Source of the DNA: Nymphaea colorata
Taxonomy: Eukaryota; Streptophyta; Magnoliopsida; Nymphaeales; Nymphaeaceae
Length of the DNA: 64,000 nt
Direction of reading: 5' to 3'
Assembly (NCBI RefSeq): GCF_008831285.2
Contig: NC_045146.1
Location: 21,715,289 to 21,779,288 of the forward strand
Shown here: positions 53,160-64,000 of the stretch, one piece after another
Position numbering within the stretch: position 1 is the stretch's first letter
Layout of the letters: the number at the start of each line of letters is the position of its first letter
Notes under the pieces: model-generated
Seen by the model: the letters and a program-made list of their open reading frames with translations, nothing else
What the model was told of the DNA's origin: nothing
The model's database searches: none
Made by a program: the position numbers and the translations under genes

Positions 53160-55185
53160 TCAGTAGCCCTTGTTTCCACGTATTCGAGCACGCATGTCAA
53201 CCTGGAACAACATCCAAAGGCATAAGCTGCTGCAGACAAAACCGTTAAAAAAAAAGGAAGTCTCTTTAACCAAGGAATATTTTCTATTGCATGTCTTTTT
53301 CACTTCATCCTAACAGATCACGGGCTATGTCTTTTAAAGTTTCTAACAAAACCACCTGTTCCACAAGCTCAGATATGGCAAGTAGACATCTTTCACTAGC
53401 ATCCTATGAGGTCTTCCCTCTTAGCTGTCTCATCTTCAGCTCCGGCTTCCTTGCTAGACTTGCAACCCTTATGTTTTGCTTTTACCTCACCAACCCCTAA
53501 ACTTTCCCTTCAACTCTATATAGCGTAGATAAAAATGACCGTATTTGAGTTTTTTCACGTTCCAGAATATCTTAGTGTCTGCAGTCATATGCCAAATAAC
53601 AAGATTCATTAACTATTTCATTTTCCACATTCTTGACCAATTAGGATGGCAACGGAAAATTATCCCCCATCCATGGGACCACGTTCCTTGATAATTGCAT
53701 CATGTTCAGCGCACGAGGTCAGGAAGTTAAATCATTAATTGGACTAAAATTGACCAAATGAGTGACACATAGACATGTCAAACTGGAAGCTTGAGTTCAT
53801 CATGTTAAGGCTATACATACACCCCCAACAAAATCATGTACGTTCTTTATCAGTAATATGAGCTTGCAGAATCGTGTGCACCAACAATAGGGTTTGTAAG
53901 AATTCATACATGTATTCCTACACATGCTAGTATGGAGGAAATGAGTAACTGCAACAGGACCTAAGCATACAGAAGCAGGAATTAGACCTTCATAGACGTA
54001 AAATTCAGATGATCTTACCAATCCTTAAATGACTCTTATTTCATTAGGAAACTATGCAATGCCAGATATGGGAAGATCATAACAATTGTCACCAACAGTT
54101 GACATTGTTATAACATGCGCCTCCTGGCAGGGAAAATCTGGTATTTCATTCTCTTGAAGCTATAGGTTTTTGTTTTTCATGATTCTTGTTTGTCTGTTGA
54201 ATAGTACCTCCCCTCTCCACCACCAAACCCAATCCCCCCACCCTAAAAAAAAAAAGAAAACCCATAACACAGTCAACACTTCAATTTTGCAGGAAAAACA
54301 ATAGGAAACAGCATGAGAATAAACAAGAACAAAGTAATGACAAAGGAACCAAATAAGAGTGCCTGAAAAGCCAATCAGAACTAGCGAATAATACCTCAAG
54401 AATAAGTCAAAAAGAAAAAGAGTTCCATTACAAACAAATGCATGGTAAGGTTGGCTACTCTTGAGCCAATGCATCAGAGAACTCTATAATTAACTTGAAG
54501 CGTTTTAAACAACTACATCTAACTATAACAGGAAAGCGCAAAAAAGTGAATACCTGGCCTCTTTTGCAATTGAAGTACGTTTCTCTCAAACCAATACACT
54601 CGCTGGGAATACTGTTGTCTTTGGCGCATTCCCTGTATGGGCGCTTCTCAACCTAGTCCATCCAGTTCACCGAAAATGAACCTCATTAACAGAAAAAACA
54701 ACATTTAAAGAAGAAATCGAAATAATTTTTTCTTCAACTTTCTTAATACAAATGTTATATGAAGAAGAAAGATGTTAACTACCGCATAACACGAAAGGAA
54801 AAGATACACAATATCATGCAAAGTATCACTACTTCGAGATCGAAACCATTTATCTTTCATGTTCTCTTTTTCTTTGCTGTATTCTGATAGTCCATGATGA
54901 AATCATGTTCAGAAAAGCAAAGAAAGCAAGCCAGTGTGGTTCGACGATCCTTTTTTTTTTTTTTAATTGCTAGCTAATTCTACTGTAGCAGATATTACCT
55001 TTGCCTCATGGGAAGCAGAAAGAACGATGATTTCATGGTGAACACTCAGCAATATGACAAGAATTCAACTACAACAACAGTTGTGTTAGTCAGAGAGAGA
55101 GAGAGAGAGAGAGAACCTTAACGCAGTCTGTCTCGCTAAGACATTTCACAAGCTCCATTGCCAAACCTTTGCACGACTTCGACAT
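53160..55185 (-). CDS. COA5: Cytochrome c oxidase assembly factor COA5 / PET191 homologue
   Basis: Small mitochondrial intermembrane-space protein needed for complex IV assembly. Three coding exons (minus): 55185-55117, 54652-54554, 53201-53160, giving 69 residues. Exon 1 gives MSKSCKGLAMELVKCLSETD plus CVK. Exon 2 gives VEKRPYREC, then IPSECIGLRETYFNCKRGQ. Exon 3 gives VDMRARIRGNKGY. The twin CX9C pattern is visible: C-KGLAMELVK-C in exon 1 and C-IGLRETYFN-C in exon 2, with two further cysteines, as in PET191. Such proteins are oxidised by the Mia40 relay and need no cleaved presequence, in line with the short N-terminus. A (GA)n tract at about 55091-55113 lies just inside intron 1. Length and sequence match the family throughout. 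Confidence 0.95.
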
Positions 55186-57141
55186 CCTGCTCACTCTCTT
55201 CTTCCTTTTGTCTATCCGCCAACTCGTTTCTTCACAAAAGCGAAACAACCAAAGTTATCAACGACATGTTTACAAACCCGCGTTCGTCAAACCAAACAAC
55301 TATAGATGAATAACAACTACCAAATTCTAAAGCCCAAAATTCCACTTGATCCACTTGGGGAAAAAACGGACTCACACGGCAACAAGGTGCTCATTCTTTT
55401 AGGCGTCAATTTACTCAATTATCATGTCTTCCTTGCACGGATGAGTTAACACAAGAACGGCTATCCGGCGAAGCAAAAGAATCAGAGATTCTTCAAATTC
55501 AGGCATCGACGGTAAGTGGACAATAACCAACCAAATCTGTAATGCGTAGTAAGATAACTTACAAAGTGTTCTTCAAGGGTCCCCTTTTTCTATACATGCA
55601 GGAAACATCTCCGGCTGAAAGAAGGACGGCGAGTTGACTGACAGGTGACCGACCGATCTCTCTTCGAACAGAGGAAGGGAGGAGGGCAGCAATCAAGCGA
55701 TCGATCGATCTCTCCCTCTCTCGATCTGCGGAGGGAAGAAGGGAGGCAGGGTAAGCGGCCGGAACCGGAAGGCGCCGTTGCAACATTATTACTCCTTTTC
55801 AGTGGGCAAGGAGGGAAAAGAAATTCCGGGTGGAGACCAAAGTTGTATCGATATTTCAAAAAAGAGGCTGCTCTCTGGAAAAAGGGAAAACCTGCTAATT
55901 GTCACTTTTTTGCAAGAATCCCCGCTTTTACTTTTTAGTCGGTGGACTTCTTATCGTTCTTGTTTAACAGTGCAATCGAGCGTAACGGTCTTATCCATTT
56001 AAGGGGTCTGAAGTTCCAATTATATGCTCATTGTGATGTTCCAATTATGCTAACAAATTGAAACCTGGAATTTTTTTTTTCATTCTAATTTAAAGAGGTC
56101 TGGCAGTAGTGAGTTCACCAGCAGAACGTGTTTAAAATTTTTTTGTCTTCTTAAGAAAAAAAAAAATCATATTTTTCCTTATGTGCCTTGTAATTTATCA
56201 GGTTTAACTTGAAAAATAGATATGAGAGAGCAAGCACTTATTTTCAGATAAAGTGATGATCAGGCAAAATTCAGATTCACAGGATCACATTGAAGTCCAA
56301 TCTTTTGCATATAGGATCCATGTTCCTTAACTTTATCATGAGTAGGATTAGTACAAATTAAACAGGCAAAACAAAAAGTTTGGATCTCATCTCCATAATT
56401 AAGAGCAGTAGAAAAATAAGCACTCATCCTATTTAAAAAAGAAAACATACTTAATTTCTTTTCACATGGCACATTTCCTTGGTCAAGTGTAACAAACAAC
56501 AAAAGGCAGAAAAACAAGTTTGCCCTGTATCAATGGATGACCATTTTCCTAGGTCATGTCATTCTCACGCCAAAACAAGATCCAACATCGATAAGTAAAT
56601 TTCCCACCTCCCTGGTGTGATTGCTTTCCTTCAAAATTTTGATAATATCAGTAGAGTAGCGGAGCTACTATGTGCAGTGTTATCTGTATTGAATGATACA
56701 GACCTGTATCATACGATACGACTCATCTGAGTGAAGAAAATCCATACGATACTGGTTTGATATATCTTATGATACACATGATATACCCCCCGTATTTTAC
56801 AACACAGGTTAAAATTTAAAAAAGGGGCCCAAGGTCCCTTTTTGCTTCATTCTTTTAAACCGAAACCCTATCTCCTTCTCTCTAAACTTCTCTAAAGCTT
56901 ATGAGAGAGATAAATTTTGCTGGTTTCTTCAAAAAATCGCTGATTTTAGGAAGAAAACATTGATCTGATGAACTCACGCTGTTGTTTACTAAACTCTACA
57001 ACACTCTAAAAGTTTAAACTAGTACGTGATAGATGCCCTTTAAACTTGTGATAGATTGTGAATGTTAGAAGATATTATTTTTAATCTCTTAATCTTACTT
57101 TTCTATGCATGCCTATGGTTTATGAATGATGAATGATGAGT

Positions 57142-57143
<2 letters not shown>

Positions 57144-57192
<49 letters not shown>
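57144..57192. repeat. (AT)n microsatellite
   Basis: About 24 uninterrupted AT units. Confidence 0.96.
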
Positions 57193-57195
<3 letters not shown>

Positions 57196-58025
57196 GTGTG
57201 ATGAGATTTTAAAATGAAATACATTATTCTTAATTTTTCTGATTTTTAGTTTTTTCTTGATTTTTTCTTATTTTTCATGATTTTTATTAATTTTTTTAGT
57301 ATTTCTAATTTTAAAAAAAAAATCAATTTTACAATACGTGTGTTACATTTAGATATGTTACGATACAAAAACATGAACCGATACGCCACTAAAAACATTG
57401 AGTGAGTGACTGCCCAAGCCAGCCCTTGAATTGGATTGGAAAGATCATGGGCCGCTTGGTTCCTGTCCTGGAGCTGAATGTGAAAGCCTGTCTTCTCATT
57501 ATCTTCCCTCCTTCGATTGCCTTCCACCTGCGCATTTCAAATGATCAAACAGATGCATCATACGATACGTGCACGGACACACTTACACAAATAACAAAAC
57601 AACAAACATGAGAATGACTACAAGCAGTCTAATCAGCTTTATTATATCCTAGATGATTCTTGTTGAAGGCATATATTTATTTAGAAGAACAATTATGTTC
57701 TTGAAAAAACAAAAATACTGTATTTTTAACACGTATTCTAGGAACATATATTATCGTCTCAATGTGCTTCTTATTCAACACCGGCCAAAAAAATTTTGTA
57801 GTTAGATCATTGACAGTTTGTCCCTGTTAACTTGTTTAAAAGAAGTCCTTATATTGGAGGACAAGTAAATTGTGCCATCTTATCCAATCCACCTGCTTCA
57901 AAATAACTGTTGCAAGTTCTTGAATCTCTTGATACTCTTAGTCTTGGTTTTGATCATACAGTAACACAATATAGTATCTGAGATAGAGCCAAGGTGGGTT
58001 TAATGAAATTCACATTTTGTCGTCT

Positions 58026-58083
<58 letters not shown>
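58026..58083. repeat. Compound (CT)n(AT)n microsatellite
   Basis: About 12 CT units run directly into about 16 AT units, the same compound order as at 38180. Confidence 0.95.
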
Positions 58084-58085
<2 letters not shown>

Positions 58086-58699
58086 GCTCATCTAGGCCTT
58101 GAATGTTCTTGGTGTCTTATATATATGTTTTATCATGGATGCAAGCATAGGTTTGCAGATTAACTTACCTGCATAATAACACCATTAACGAATATAAAAG
58201 ATGGAGAAGAGACATCATGACCTCGGATGAAGATTAATTGAGATAGAACTTATAAATCTAGGGATGTGCACACGTGCATAATAGAGAGAGAGAGAGAGAG
58301 AGATTGTACATCAAATTTTTGAGTTCCTCCTAAATGGCATGTTACTAAAATTTATCTCAAATGTACACAATGGACTCGGTTTTTGCACTAATGGCAGTAT
58401 TATACTATCTCAACTTTCAACTTGATGATATAAGTCAATACTAGTTTAACTTTTTTCTATAGCTAAGTTATGAGAGCTATTTCTTTAAGTTGTCAGTGTA
58501 CTCTAAGCAATATATTAACCATTAATTAGGATGCTGATCATTTGGAGCTATAATTTTTTTTATTGCAGGAGCCGAATAATACTTTCAAAGTTTTAATAGA
58601 AGCCAAAATATAATTTTTATTTATTTTTTTTATATAAGCTACATTAACCTCACCCTCTATGACTTCAATAACCTTGTCTACATCCACTTCATTAACCAT

Positions 58700-59115
58700 A
58701 TCCTTGGGAATAAGGAAGTCAATGGATCAGATATATCCTTAATCATATCCGATTTATCAGAATTGACATATTCGGATTCAAATTAGGATTCAAATTCGAA
58801 CAAAGAAAAGTCATATCCAAATCTGAAATCTGATTTTACAATCTAAATCCGATTTTTATATTTATATCCGCATCTGAATTTTGAAGCGGATTTTGCCCAT
58901 TTTCAAATTTTAATAGCATTAGACACATGATACTTGTCTAAAAAAGAATTCAATTTGAATCCGTACCCGAATCTGATAAAATATTTATGTATATTTATGT
59001 ATATTCAAATCTGGTCGGATGCTATTTATTAAATTTAAATCTGATTTGATTTCTTAATTGGATATTAAATTTTTTTCTATATTCGATTTTTTTGAATTGA
59101 ATCGATTGGATATCT
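58700..59115. repeat. Degenerate short-word repeat block
   Basis: Variants of ATATCCGAATC, AAATCTGAAT and GGATTCAAAT recur in both orientations over about 400 bases. Such arrays are common in plant non-autonomous DNA elements, but no terminal repeats are visible, so the class cannot be assigned. Confidence 0.5.
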
Positions 59116-59880
59116 TATTCAAATTGGATATATTGACATCCCAAATTGACATGCTTAGCACACAACTGAACCGACTTCAACTCTTCGACGACGACCAGAT
59201 AGATACAAGAGTACCTAAAAGCCAAAAGTGTACATGCCAATCCTGGACTTGGATCATTTTTTTTACAGTAATGCTCCAGATTCAGATTTGCATGGCGCCG
59301 GAGGCTGGCCAGTAGAAGCAAGAAATATTAGCAGAGAAACGCGTGTCACAGTCAGTGGATTCCATTGCAGCTCGACCAAGGCAGCAAGCGTCCATCTCAA
59401 GTTAGCCATGGCTTTTACTGGATTCGACTATGACTTACTGAAAGTTGACAAACTTATCTCTGACTGATTGTTAATGACAAACGCATTCCTGCATTTTGCT
59501 CCAGTCTTTCAGAACGTTACGTGTTTAACAATTTAATGTATTAATTGAACTAAACAAGCATGGAACGAAACGGGTTGGTGGTGAATCGTACATAATTATC
59601 TTCGGTGATGCTAACTCAAATGGTTGTAATGAACTGCTACTGATGGTTAAAGCAGTAAAAAATTATTATTAATCTAGAGAGTTGCAAAGTTCCATTTGAA
59701 CTTGTGACTGTAAGAGGGCAAGCATGAATGTGTCAATTTTCCGTAAGTCGAGACGAATTTGGTAAAATCTGAAAAGATTACCCATGTGGTAAAATACCAT
59801 CCGCTGGTTTTGTTTTGGATAAAATAATAGTATTTTTGCCATTTAATTAAGACGAAATGCTAAATATTCAATAAAAATAA

Positions 59881-61504
59881 CTTGGTTTTCAGTTTTTGTT
59901 GCAGAAGAGCGACGATCTCCCGGTGGATGATTCAATCATTGCGGTTACGTAGACGCTTGGTGCTCCCCTGCTTCTGCTTAATCCAAAACTAAAAGGCTCA
60001 GGTTTGTTTTCTTCTCCTTCTGAGTTCTGAGTATTTCGTTGTTGTTCTCTTTAATCGGAGGCAAGTGTACACTGGTCCCTGTTCTTCGTCTGTCCCTCTT
60101 TCTCTCCCTCAGAAAAGGGAAATAGATACTGAAAGAGAAGTACAATTGGTGCCAGAGCACCTAAGATCGATTTGATATCTTTGTTTTTGCTTTGTTGTTT
60201 TTGATGTTAGAGTTCAAGCTGTTTTCGGTTTGTTAGGAGTCTCCTCGACACCATACCGCTAATCCCGGAATTGGGTTTTTGACAAGGAGGAATTTTCCTG
60301 ATGGGTAACGTGCATTTCATCTGTTTTAACCGAAACATGAAGATGGTACTTGTCGGTTCTGCGTTTCATTCTCTTTTGGCTTAGGGTTAGTTTCCTGGTG
60401 ATAGAGTTCTTTCGGTCATTGGGTTGGGGATTTTGAGAGAAAGAAATGGCAGGGCGATTTCTTGCTTTCTTGTTCGTTATGATTCTTGGGAGTTTCCTTT
60501 GTTTTTCATACTTGTCTCGGTTTTTTAGCTAAGTTCAAGTATTTCCATTCTTTCTTAACTCTTTCGTACAAAAACGTGCCTTTATCAGGACTTGCTAATA
60601 AGAGGGGTTTTGCCTAAGCTCTTCTTGATGGTTTCCGTTTGCCTTGTCATGGAATTATGCATTTAATGCGAGTTATGAGTGAAGGAAGATAATCTGTAAC
60701 TAGGCTGAAGAAATTGGGGTTGCTCTCTCTTACGAAGGTTATGATTCTAATGATTTAATTAATGTTTCTCAACGCAAGCAAAGGGGACTATGACTGGGGA
60801 AATCTGTTATTCGTATTTGTCATTTCTGTCTTGGTCCATAGATTGTCTACTTGTAGGCATCAATTAGTGTTTAACGTGCGTCAGATGACTGTTCGATTAT
60901 TTTTAGCGTTGATCTATTTTTACTACATACTTTGCTAGCCTTGTTTAGATATGGGCTTCTGTTTTTTTGATGGCCGTTCGGCTTGCATTTTGAGAATGTA
61001 ACTTACATGGATGCATGCTTATAACAAGCTTCGAGAATGTAATTCACTTGGATGCGCACTTATCCTCAAGCAAACTAGTTACTTGTTCAGGCATTATGAG
61101 TTTCTTTAATATAAATCCTGAGCTACAATTTTGTTCTGAGTTAATGCTTTATTTCATGAAGTTTTAGCTTTTATTTGTCTATTGACGGCACATGTTCCTC
61201 TAATGCAGCATTATCAGAATCAGCACAAGTCAGCCTGGATCAGCTGATTCAAATTGAATTTGGTGGCAAACTGATTTGTTTCTGTGGAGAGCTAATTCTT
61301 TAATTATTCTTTATACAACTTTCCATTTATCTTTTCAGAAAATTACTTTTGTAATATCTTTTGGGTGATTCAGAACTGGTTCAGCTGAATCGATGAATTG
61401 GCCAACTCCCTGATCAATAGCCCTGCTGGTTCGCTTCACAAACTGATTTTTGTGATACTATTCCGGTGGCCTTGACAGAAGTAAAGCTAGAGGAAAAAGA
61501 ACTG
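59881..61504 (+). other. Probable 5' leader region and leader intron of the Yippee gene
   Basis: No other gene is seen between 59.9 kb and the Yippee start. CT-rich, T-rich intron-like sequence and a likely acceptor CCTTGACAG|AAG at 61478/61479 just before the ATG suggest a 5' UTR with a long intron. The first exon position, near 59.9-60.0 kb, is a guess. Confidence 0.4.
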
Positions 61505-62071
61505 ATGGCAGAGTTGGTTGGACCACGATTATACAGCTGTTGCAATTGTCGCAACAATGTTGCTCTTCATGACGATATCATTTCAAAAGCATTTCAGGTG
61601 TTTTTTTTTTTGGGTTTATTGATGAAGCTGTATTTTTCTAGTCTCTTATCAGCATCTTCTCTGGTAGTCCTTTTTTTTTTCTTTGATCTTATAGAAAAGG
61701 TTGGTTTTTTTATCTTACAAGAAAAGACAGCGTCTATTTTCAGGACTCATAGCATCTAATGTCCCAGGGTCACATTTTTTGTCGGGTTGCATTTTTCAGA
61801 AACGAAGGCTAGTTGCATTGACTATTTGAAAAATATTTTCTAGGGAAGAAATGGCAGAGCATTTCTTTTTGCTCATGCAATGAATATAGCTACAGGGCCA
61901 AAAGAAGACAGGCAACTCATGACTGGGCTGCATACAGTTGCCGATGTTTATTGCTTTGAATGTCGAGAGATTTTGGGATGGAAATATGAACGTGCTTATG
62001 AAGAAACACAGAAGTACAAGGAAGGGAAATATATTCTGGAGAAGTCAAAGATCGTCAAAGAAAATTGGTAG
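61505..62071 (+). CDS. Yippee-like zinc-binding protein
   Basis: Two coding exons, 61505-61597 (ends TTTCAG|GTGT) and 61844-62071 (begins after TTCTAG), give 106 residues, the usual Yippee length. The Yippee fold shows its C-x2-C-x52-C-x2-C zinc ligands: C12 and C15 (CCNC) and C68 and C71 (CFEC). Conserved words are [66 protein letters not shown] and the end [10 protein letters not shown]. In plants these small proteins are poorly characterised; the fold relates to cereblon's thalidomide-binding domain and to Mis18. The ATG at 61505 starts [12 protein letters not shown] as in relatives; the frame stays open a little upstream without another ATG. The leader probably starts near 59.9-60.0 kb with a 5' UTR intron. 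Confidence 0.94.
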
Positions 62072-62322
62072 CTTGTGATCTGGTTTGTGCACATGTCCAT
62101 ATTCCCTGTTTGCTGCTACACGGTGGCTTAGTTTGGTAACATGTCCTGTGTTCATCATGTACAGAAATGTTGATCCATTGGAAGGTTCAGCAATTGCTGA
62201 TTGTCCATTCTCTGTTATTATGACGTGACTGTTTTCTAATTGTAACATTTGGCTGCAGTTCATGTTGATTGTTTGTGAGACTGGTTCAAGTGGCTGTCAA
62301 TTGTATATAAGTTGAACTTCCA

Positions 62323-62328
62323 AATAAA
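62323..62328 (+). terminator. Polyadenylation signal AATAAA for the Yippee gene
   Basis: A perfect AATAAA lies about 250 bases after the stop codon, followed by a GT-rich stretch (GTGTGTTTATATC), a fitting 3' UTR end. Confidence 0.55.
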
Positions 62329-64000
62329 GTGTGTTTATATCTTATGTGCATTTATTTTCTCTCTCCTATTGACTGACTAGTGAACTCCAAATGCCCATTT
62401 TAACAATTGATAACCTTTTCGTATGGGTTTTATATTGTTTTAGATGTTGTTCGCACATTCAATGAATCATTGTGGATTTCATTTCACTGGTTGATGGTGT
62501 GAAGCTTACTTATGTAGTGCTATTGGATTTTTCCCTTTTTTGTGTGTTTCATCCAAGAGAACTTTCTCTGAATAAATGCCATACACCCTACTGATTCCTT
62601 TATAGTTTATATTGATGGTGAAGATCATGTATTTGTCTGCACATGCAAATATCGATTCTGCTTAAAGGATAATTCTGGTGTATGTCTGCATATTGCTTAT
62701 TCTGTTCTACGGATGTTGTTTTGTCCGGAAGGGTGCAGCTCTTCATGGTTAGTTATCTTGAAAATGTCGTAGGCTTTCTACCTTGTCCCCAAATGCAAGA
62801 AAGTGGAGAATTCTAGGAAATGCTTTGTTCCGATGTATATTTATGAGCATCTGTTGAACATGAAGTATCAAGACTGTTATTAGCATTGGTAGATTGTAAG
62901 GTGACCAGAGGTGGAGCCTTTTGGGGATGGGCCAGCGTATGAGTATCTTCACCTAGCTAATAAGAGGGTAACCATCCTAGGGAGACATCGTCTGCCGAGG
63001 ACATAAAACCCCAAGGCCATTCTCCTGTCCCCCTTGGTCCTGCCATGTGTCAGCCTTCACAAAGGGTGAGTACCTATGGGATCCAAACCAACGAACTGCC
63101 TACCAGCCGCTTCTGACCTGACCAGGTGCACCAGGACAACCTAATCTAGTTTGGTAGCACTTTGATTAATTATAATGTAAGTTTATTGTGATGAATTCTA
63201 TAGCTCTTTGGAGCTTCCATCTCTTGACATATTCACAGCATGCATATTCTACCACCGCACATAATTGCAAAAGATAGTTTAACAAGCTTCTTTGTGTATG
63301 GATGGTTCATCTTATGATCAGTATTTGCTACGCTGGGACATGCGTCCTGTGATGCTAGTGAAAGCAAAAGATGAATTTATGGGGGTATGATCGGTGCCTT
63401 GGCTTCCGAATAATCCTTCGTTTTAAATATAAGGAATTTTTGGTCTTGCGGGACTGAAAAGTCTAGTTGTGTCTGTATAATTCTTAAGTAGTTTACTGAG
63501 GGTTTTCCCACTCGTGATCAGTGTACAAATTGCAGTGAGTGTGAAAGGTCGCAGTGCTCATTGAGAATGTTTCCTATCGAATCAATGTCGAACATGAAGA
63601 CTGGAAAAAATGCATGTGCACAATGATGCACGAAGAGTGGAATACTAGAAGAGGTGCCCCAAGGGTTTCACTGCCGCTCCCAAGAGAATTCAGGTGTGAT
63701 TCCTCTTGAAAGTTACAACCTCATTGAAAATAAGTGAACGATATCGAATTGCTTGAGATTATGATGCCCTCAGTATCTACTTTGACATTGCATGTGGCCA
63801 TAAAGAGGTGGAAGGAAGAAACTTTTGTACTCTTTTTCATGTTGACACTTTCTAAATGGGTGGCTTGACCATGGAGCATGCTGAGCATTTGGAACAAGAT
63901 CAGGTACAGTGGCTTCATTATGTAGAAGCAAAGAGTTCGACGTCATAAGCACCAAACATGCTTGCACTTCATCAGAATCCAAATTTGAGCTTTCAACTTG
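62329..64000. other. Right-edge intergenic DNA, no gene recognised
   Basis: AT-rich sequence with short open frames only. A GC-richer block at about 62960-63140 looks like repeat DNA but shows no ends or domain. A gene could start beyond the window. Confidence 0.5.

Larger units (their letters stand above)
55186..59880. other. Repeat-rich intergenic region
   Basis: The start holds the COA5 promoter; a purine-rich block at 55640-55760 with GATCGATCGATC is part of it or of a leader. The 56640-57400 stretch carries recurring GATACGAT or GTATCATACGATAC words and (AT)n, and 58700-59110 is a degenerate array of ATCCGAAT-type words. None of the open frames shows a recognisable domain. Confidence 0.5.

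Noticed and set aside
55559-55938. Overlapping frames on both strands near the COA5 promoter
   Set aside because: They arise from a purine-rich tract with GATC repeats and have no conserved features.
63000-63150. GC-richer stretch considered as a possible exon
   Set aside because: Frames are interrupted and match nothing; it looks like repeat DNA.

Overview
This is a nuclear window from a flowering plant. Genes are split by GT-AG introns of 72 bp to about 2.7 kb, intergenic DNA is AT-rich with many CT/AT microsatellites, and the families are plant ones: m6A writer MTA, a SAUL1-type U-box/ARM ligase, an early nodulin-like protein, OPT transporters, a nuclear speckle RNA-binding protein, COA5/PET191 and Yippee. 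The species cannot be fixed from the sequence.

Layout. 1-1.0 kb: 3' end of a minus-strand Ty1/copia fossil cut by the window edge. 1.0-5.1 kb: AT-rich intergenic DNA with a small inverted repeat and a 51-bp repeat. 5.1-7.3 kb: fragments of host genes, an unrecognised GC-rich exon and a broken N-terminal piece of Mg-chelatase subunit D (CHLD), with a long foldback between them. 7.35-12.6 kb: a near full-length but broken Ty1/copia element with matching LTRs and a 5-bp target duplication. 12.9-13.6 kb: ENODL gene (+). 16.3-23.2 kb: MTA (-), 7 coding exons. 25.0-30.3 kb: U-box/ARM E3 ligase (+), divergent from MTA. 30.6-36.5 kb and 38.8-42.1 kb: two tandem OPT transporter genes (-), both with seven coding exons and the same intron positions. 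42-47 kb: gene-poor. 47.0-51.1 kb: NSR-type RRM protein (-) with a probable mitochondrial rRNA insertion in its first intron. 53.2-55.2 kb: COA5/PET191 (-). 55.2-61.5 kb: repeat-rich spacer and the probable leader of a Yippee-like gene (+) at 61.5-62.1 kb. 62.3-64 kb: no gene recognised.

The genes do not form a pathway; apart from the OPT pair this is an ordinary mix of housekeeping and regulatory genes. I did not find an evident new multi-gene system. The points most worth a second look are: both OPT copies have lost the arginine of the family's KIPPR motif; MTA appears to carry a one-base change in a G-run that swaps its C-terminal tail; the foldback with captured host-gene pieces at 5.1-7.3 kb; a cysteine/histidine cluster inside the ARM region of the U-box protein; and an in-frame upstream mini-exon that could extend that protein. 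Exon coordinates were worked out by hand from splice signals and family alignment and have not been checked against transcripts.
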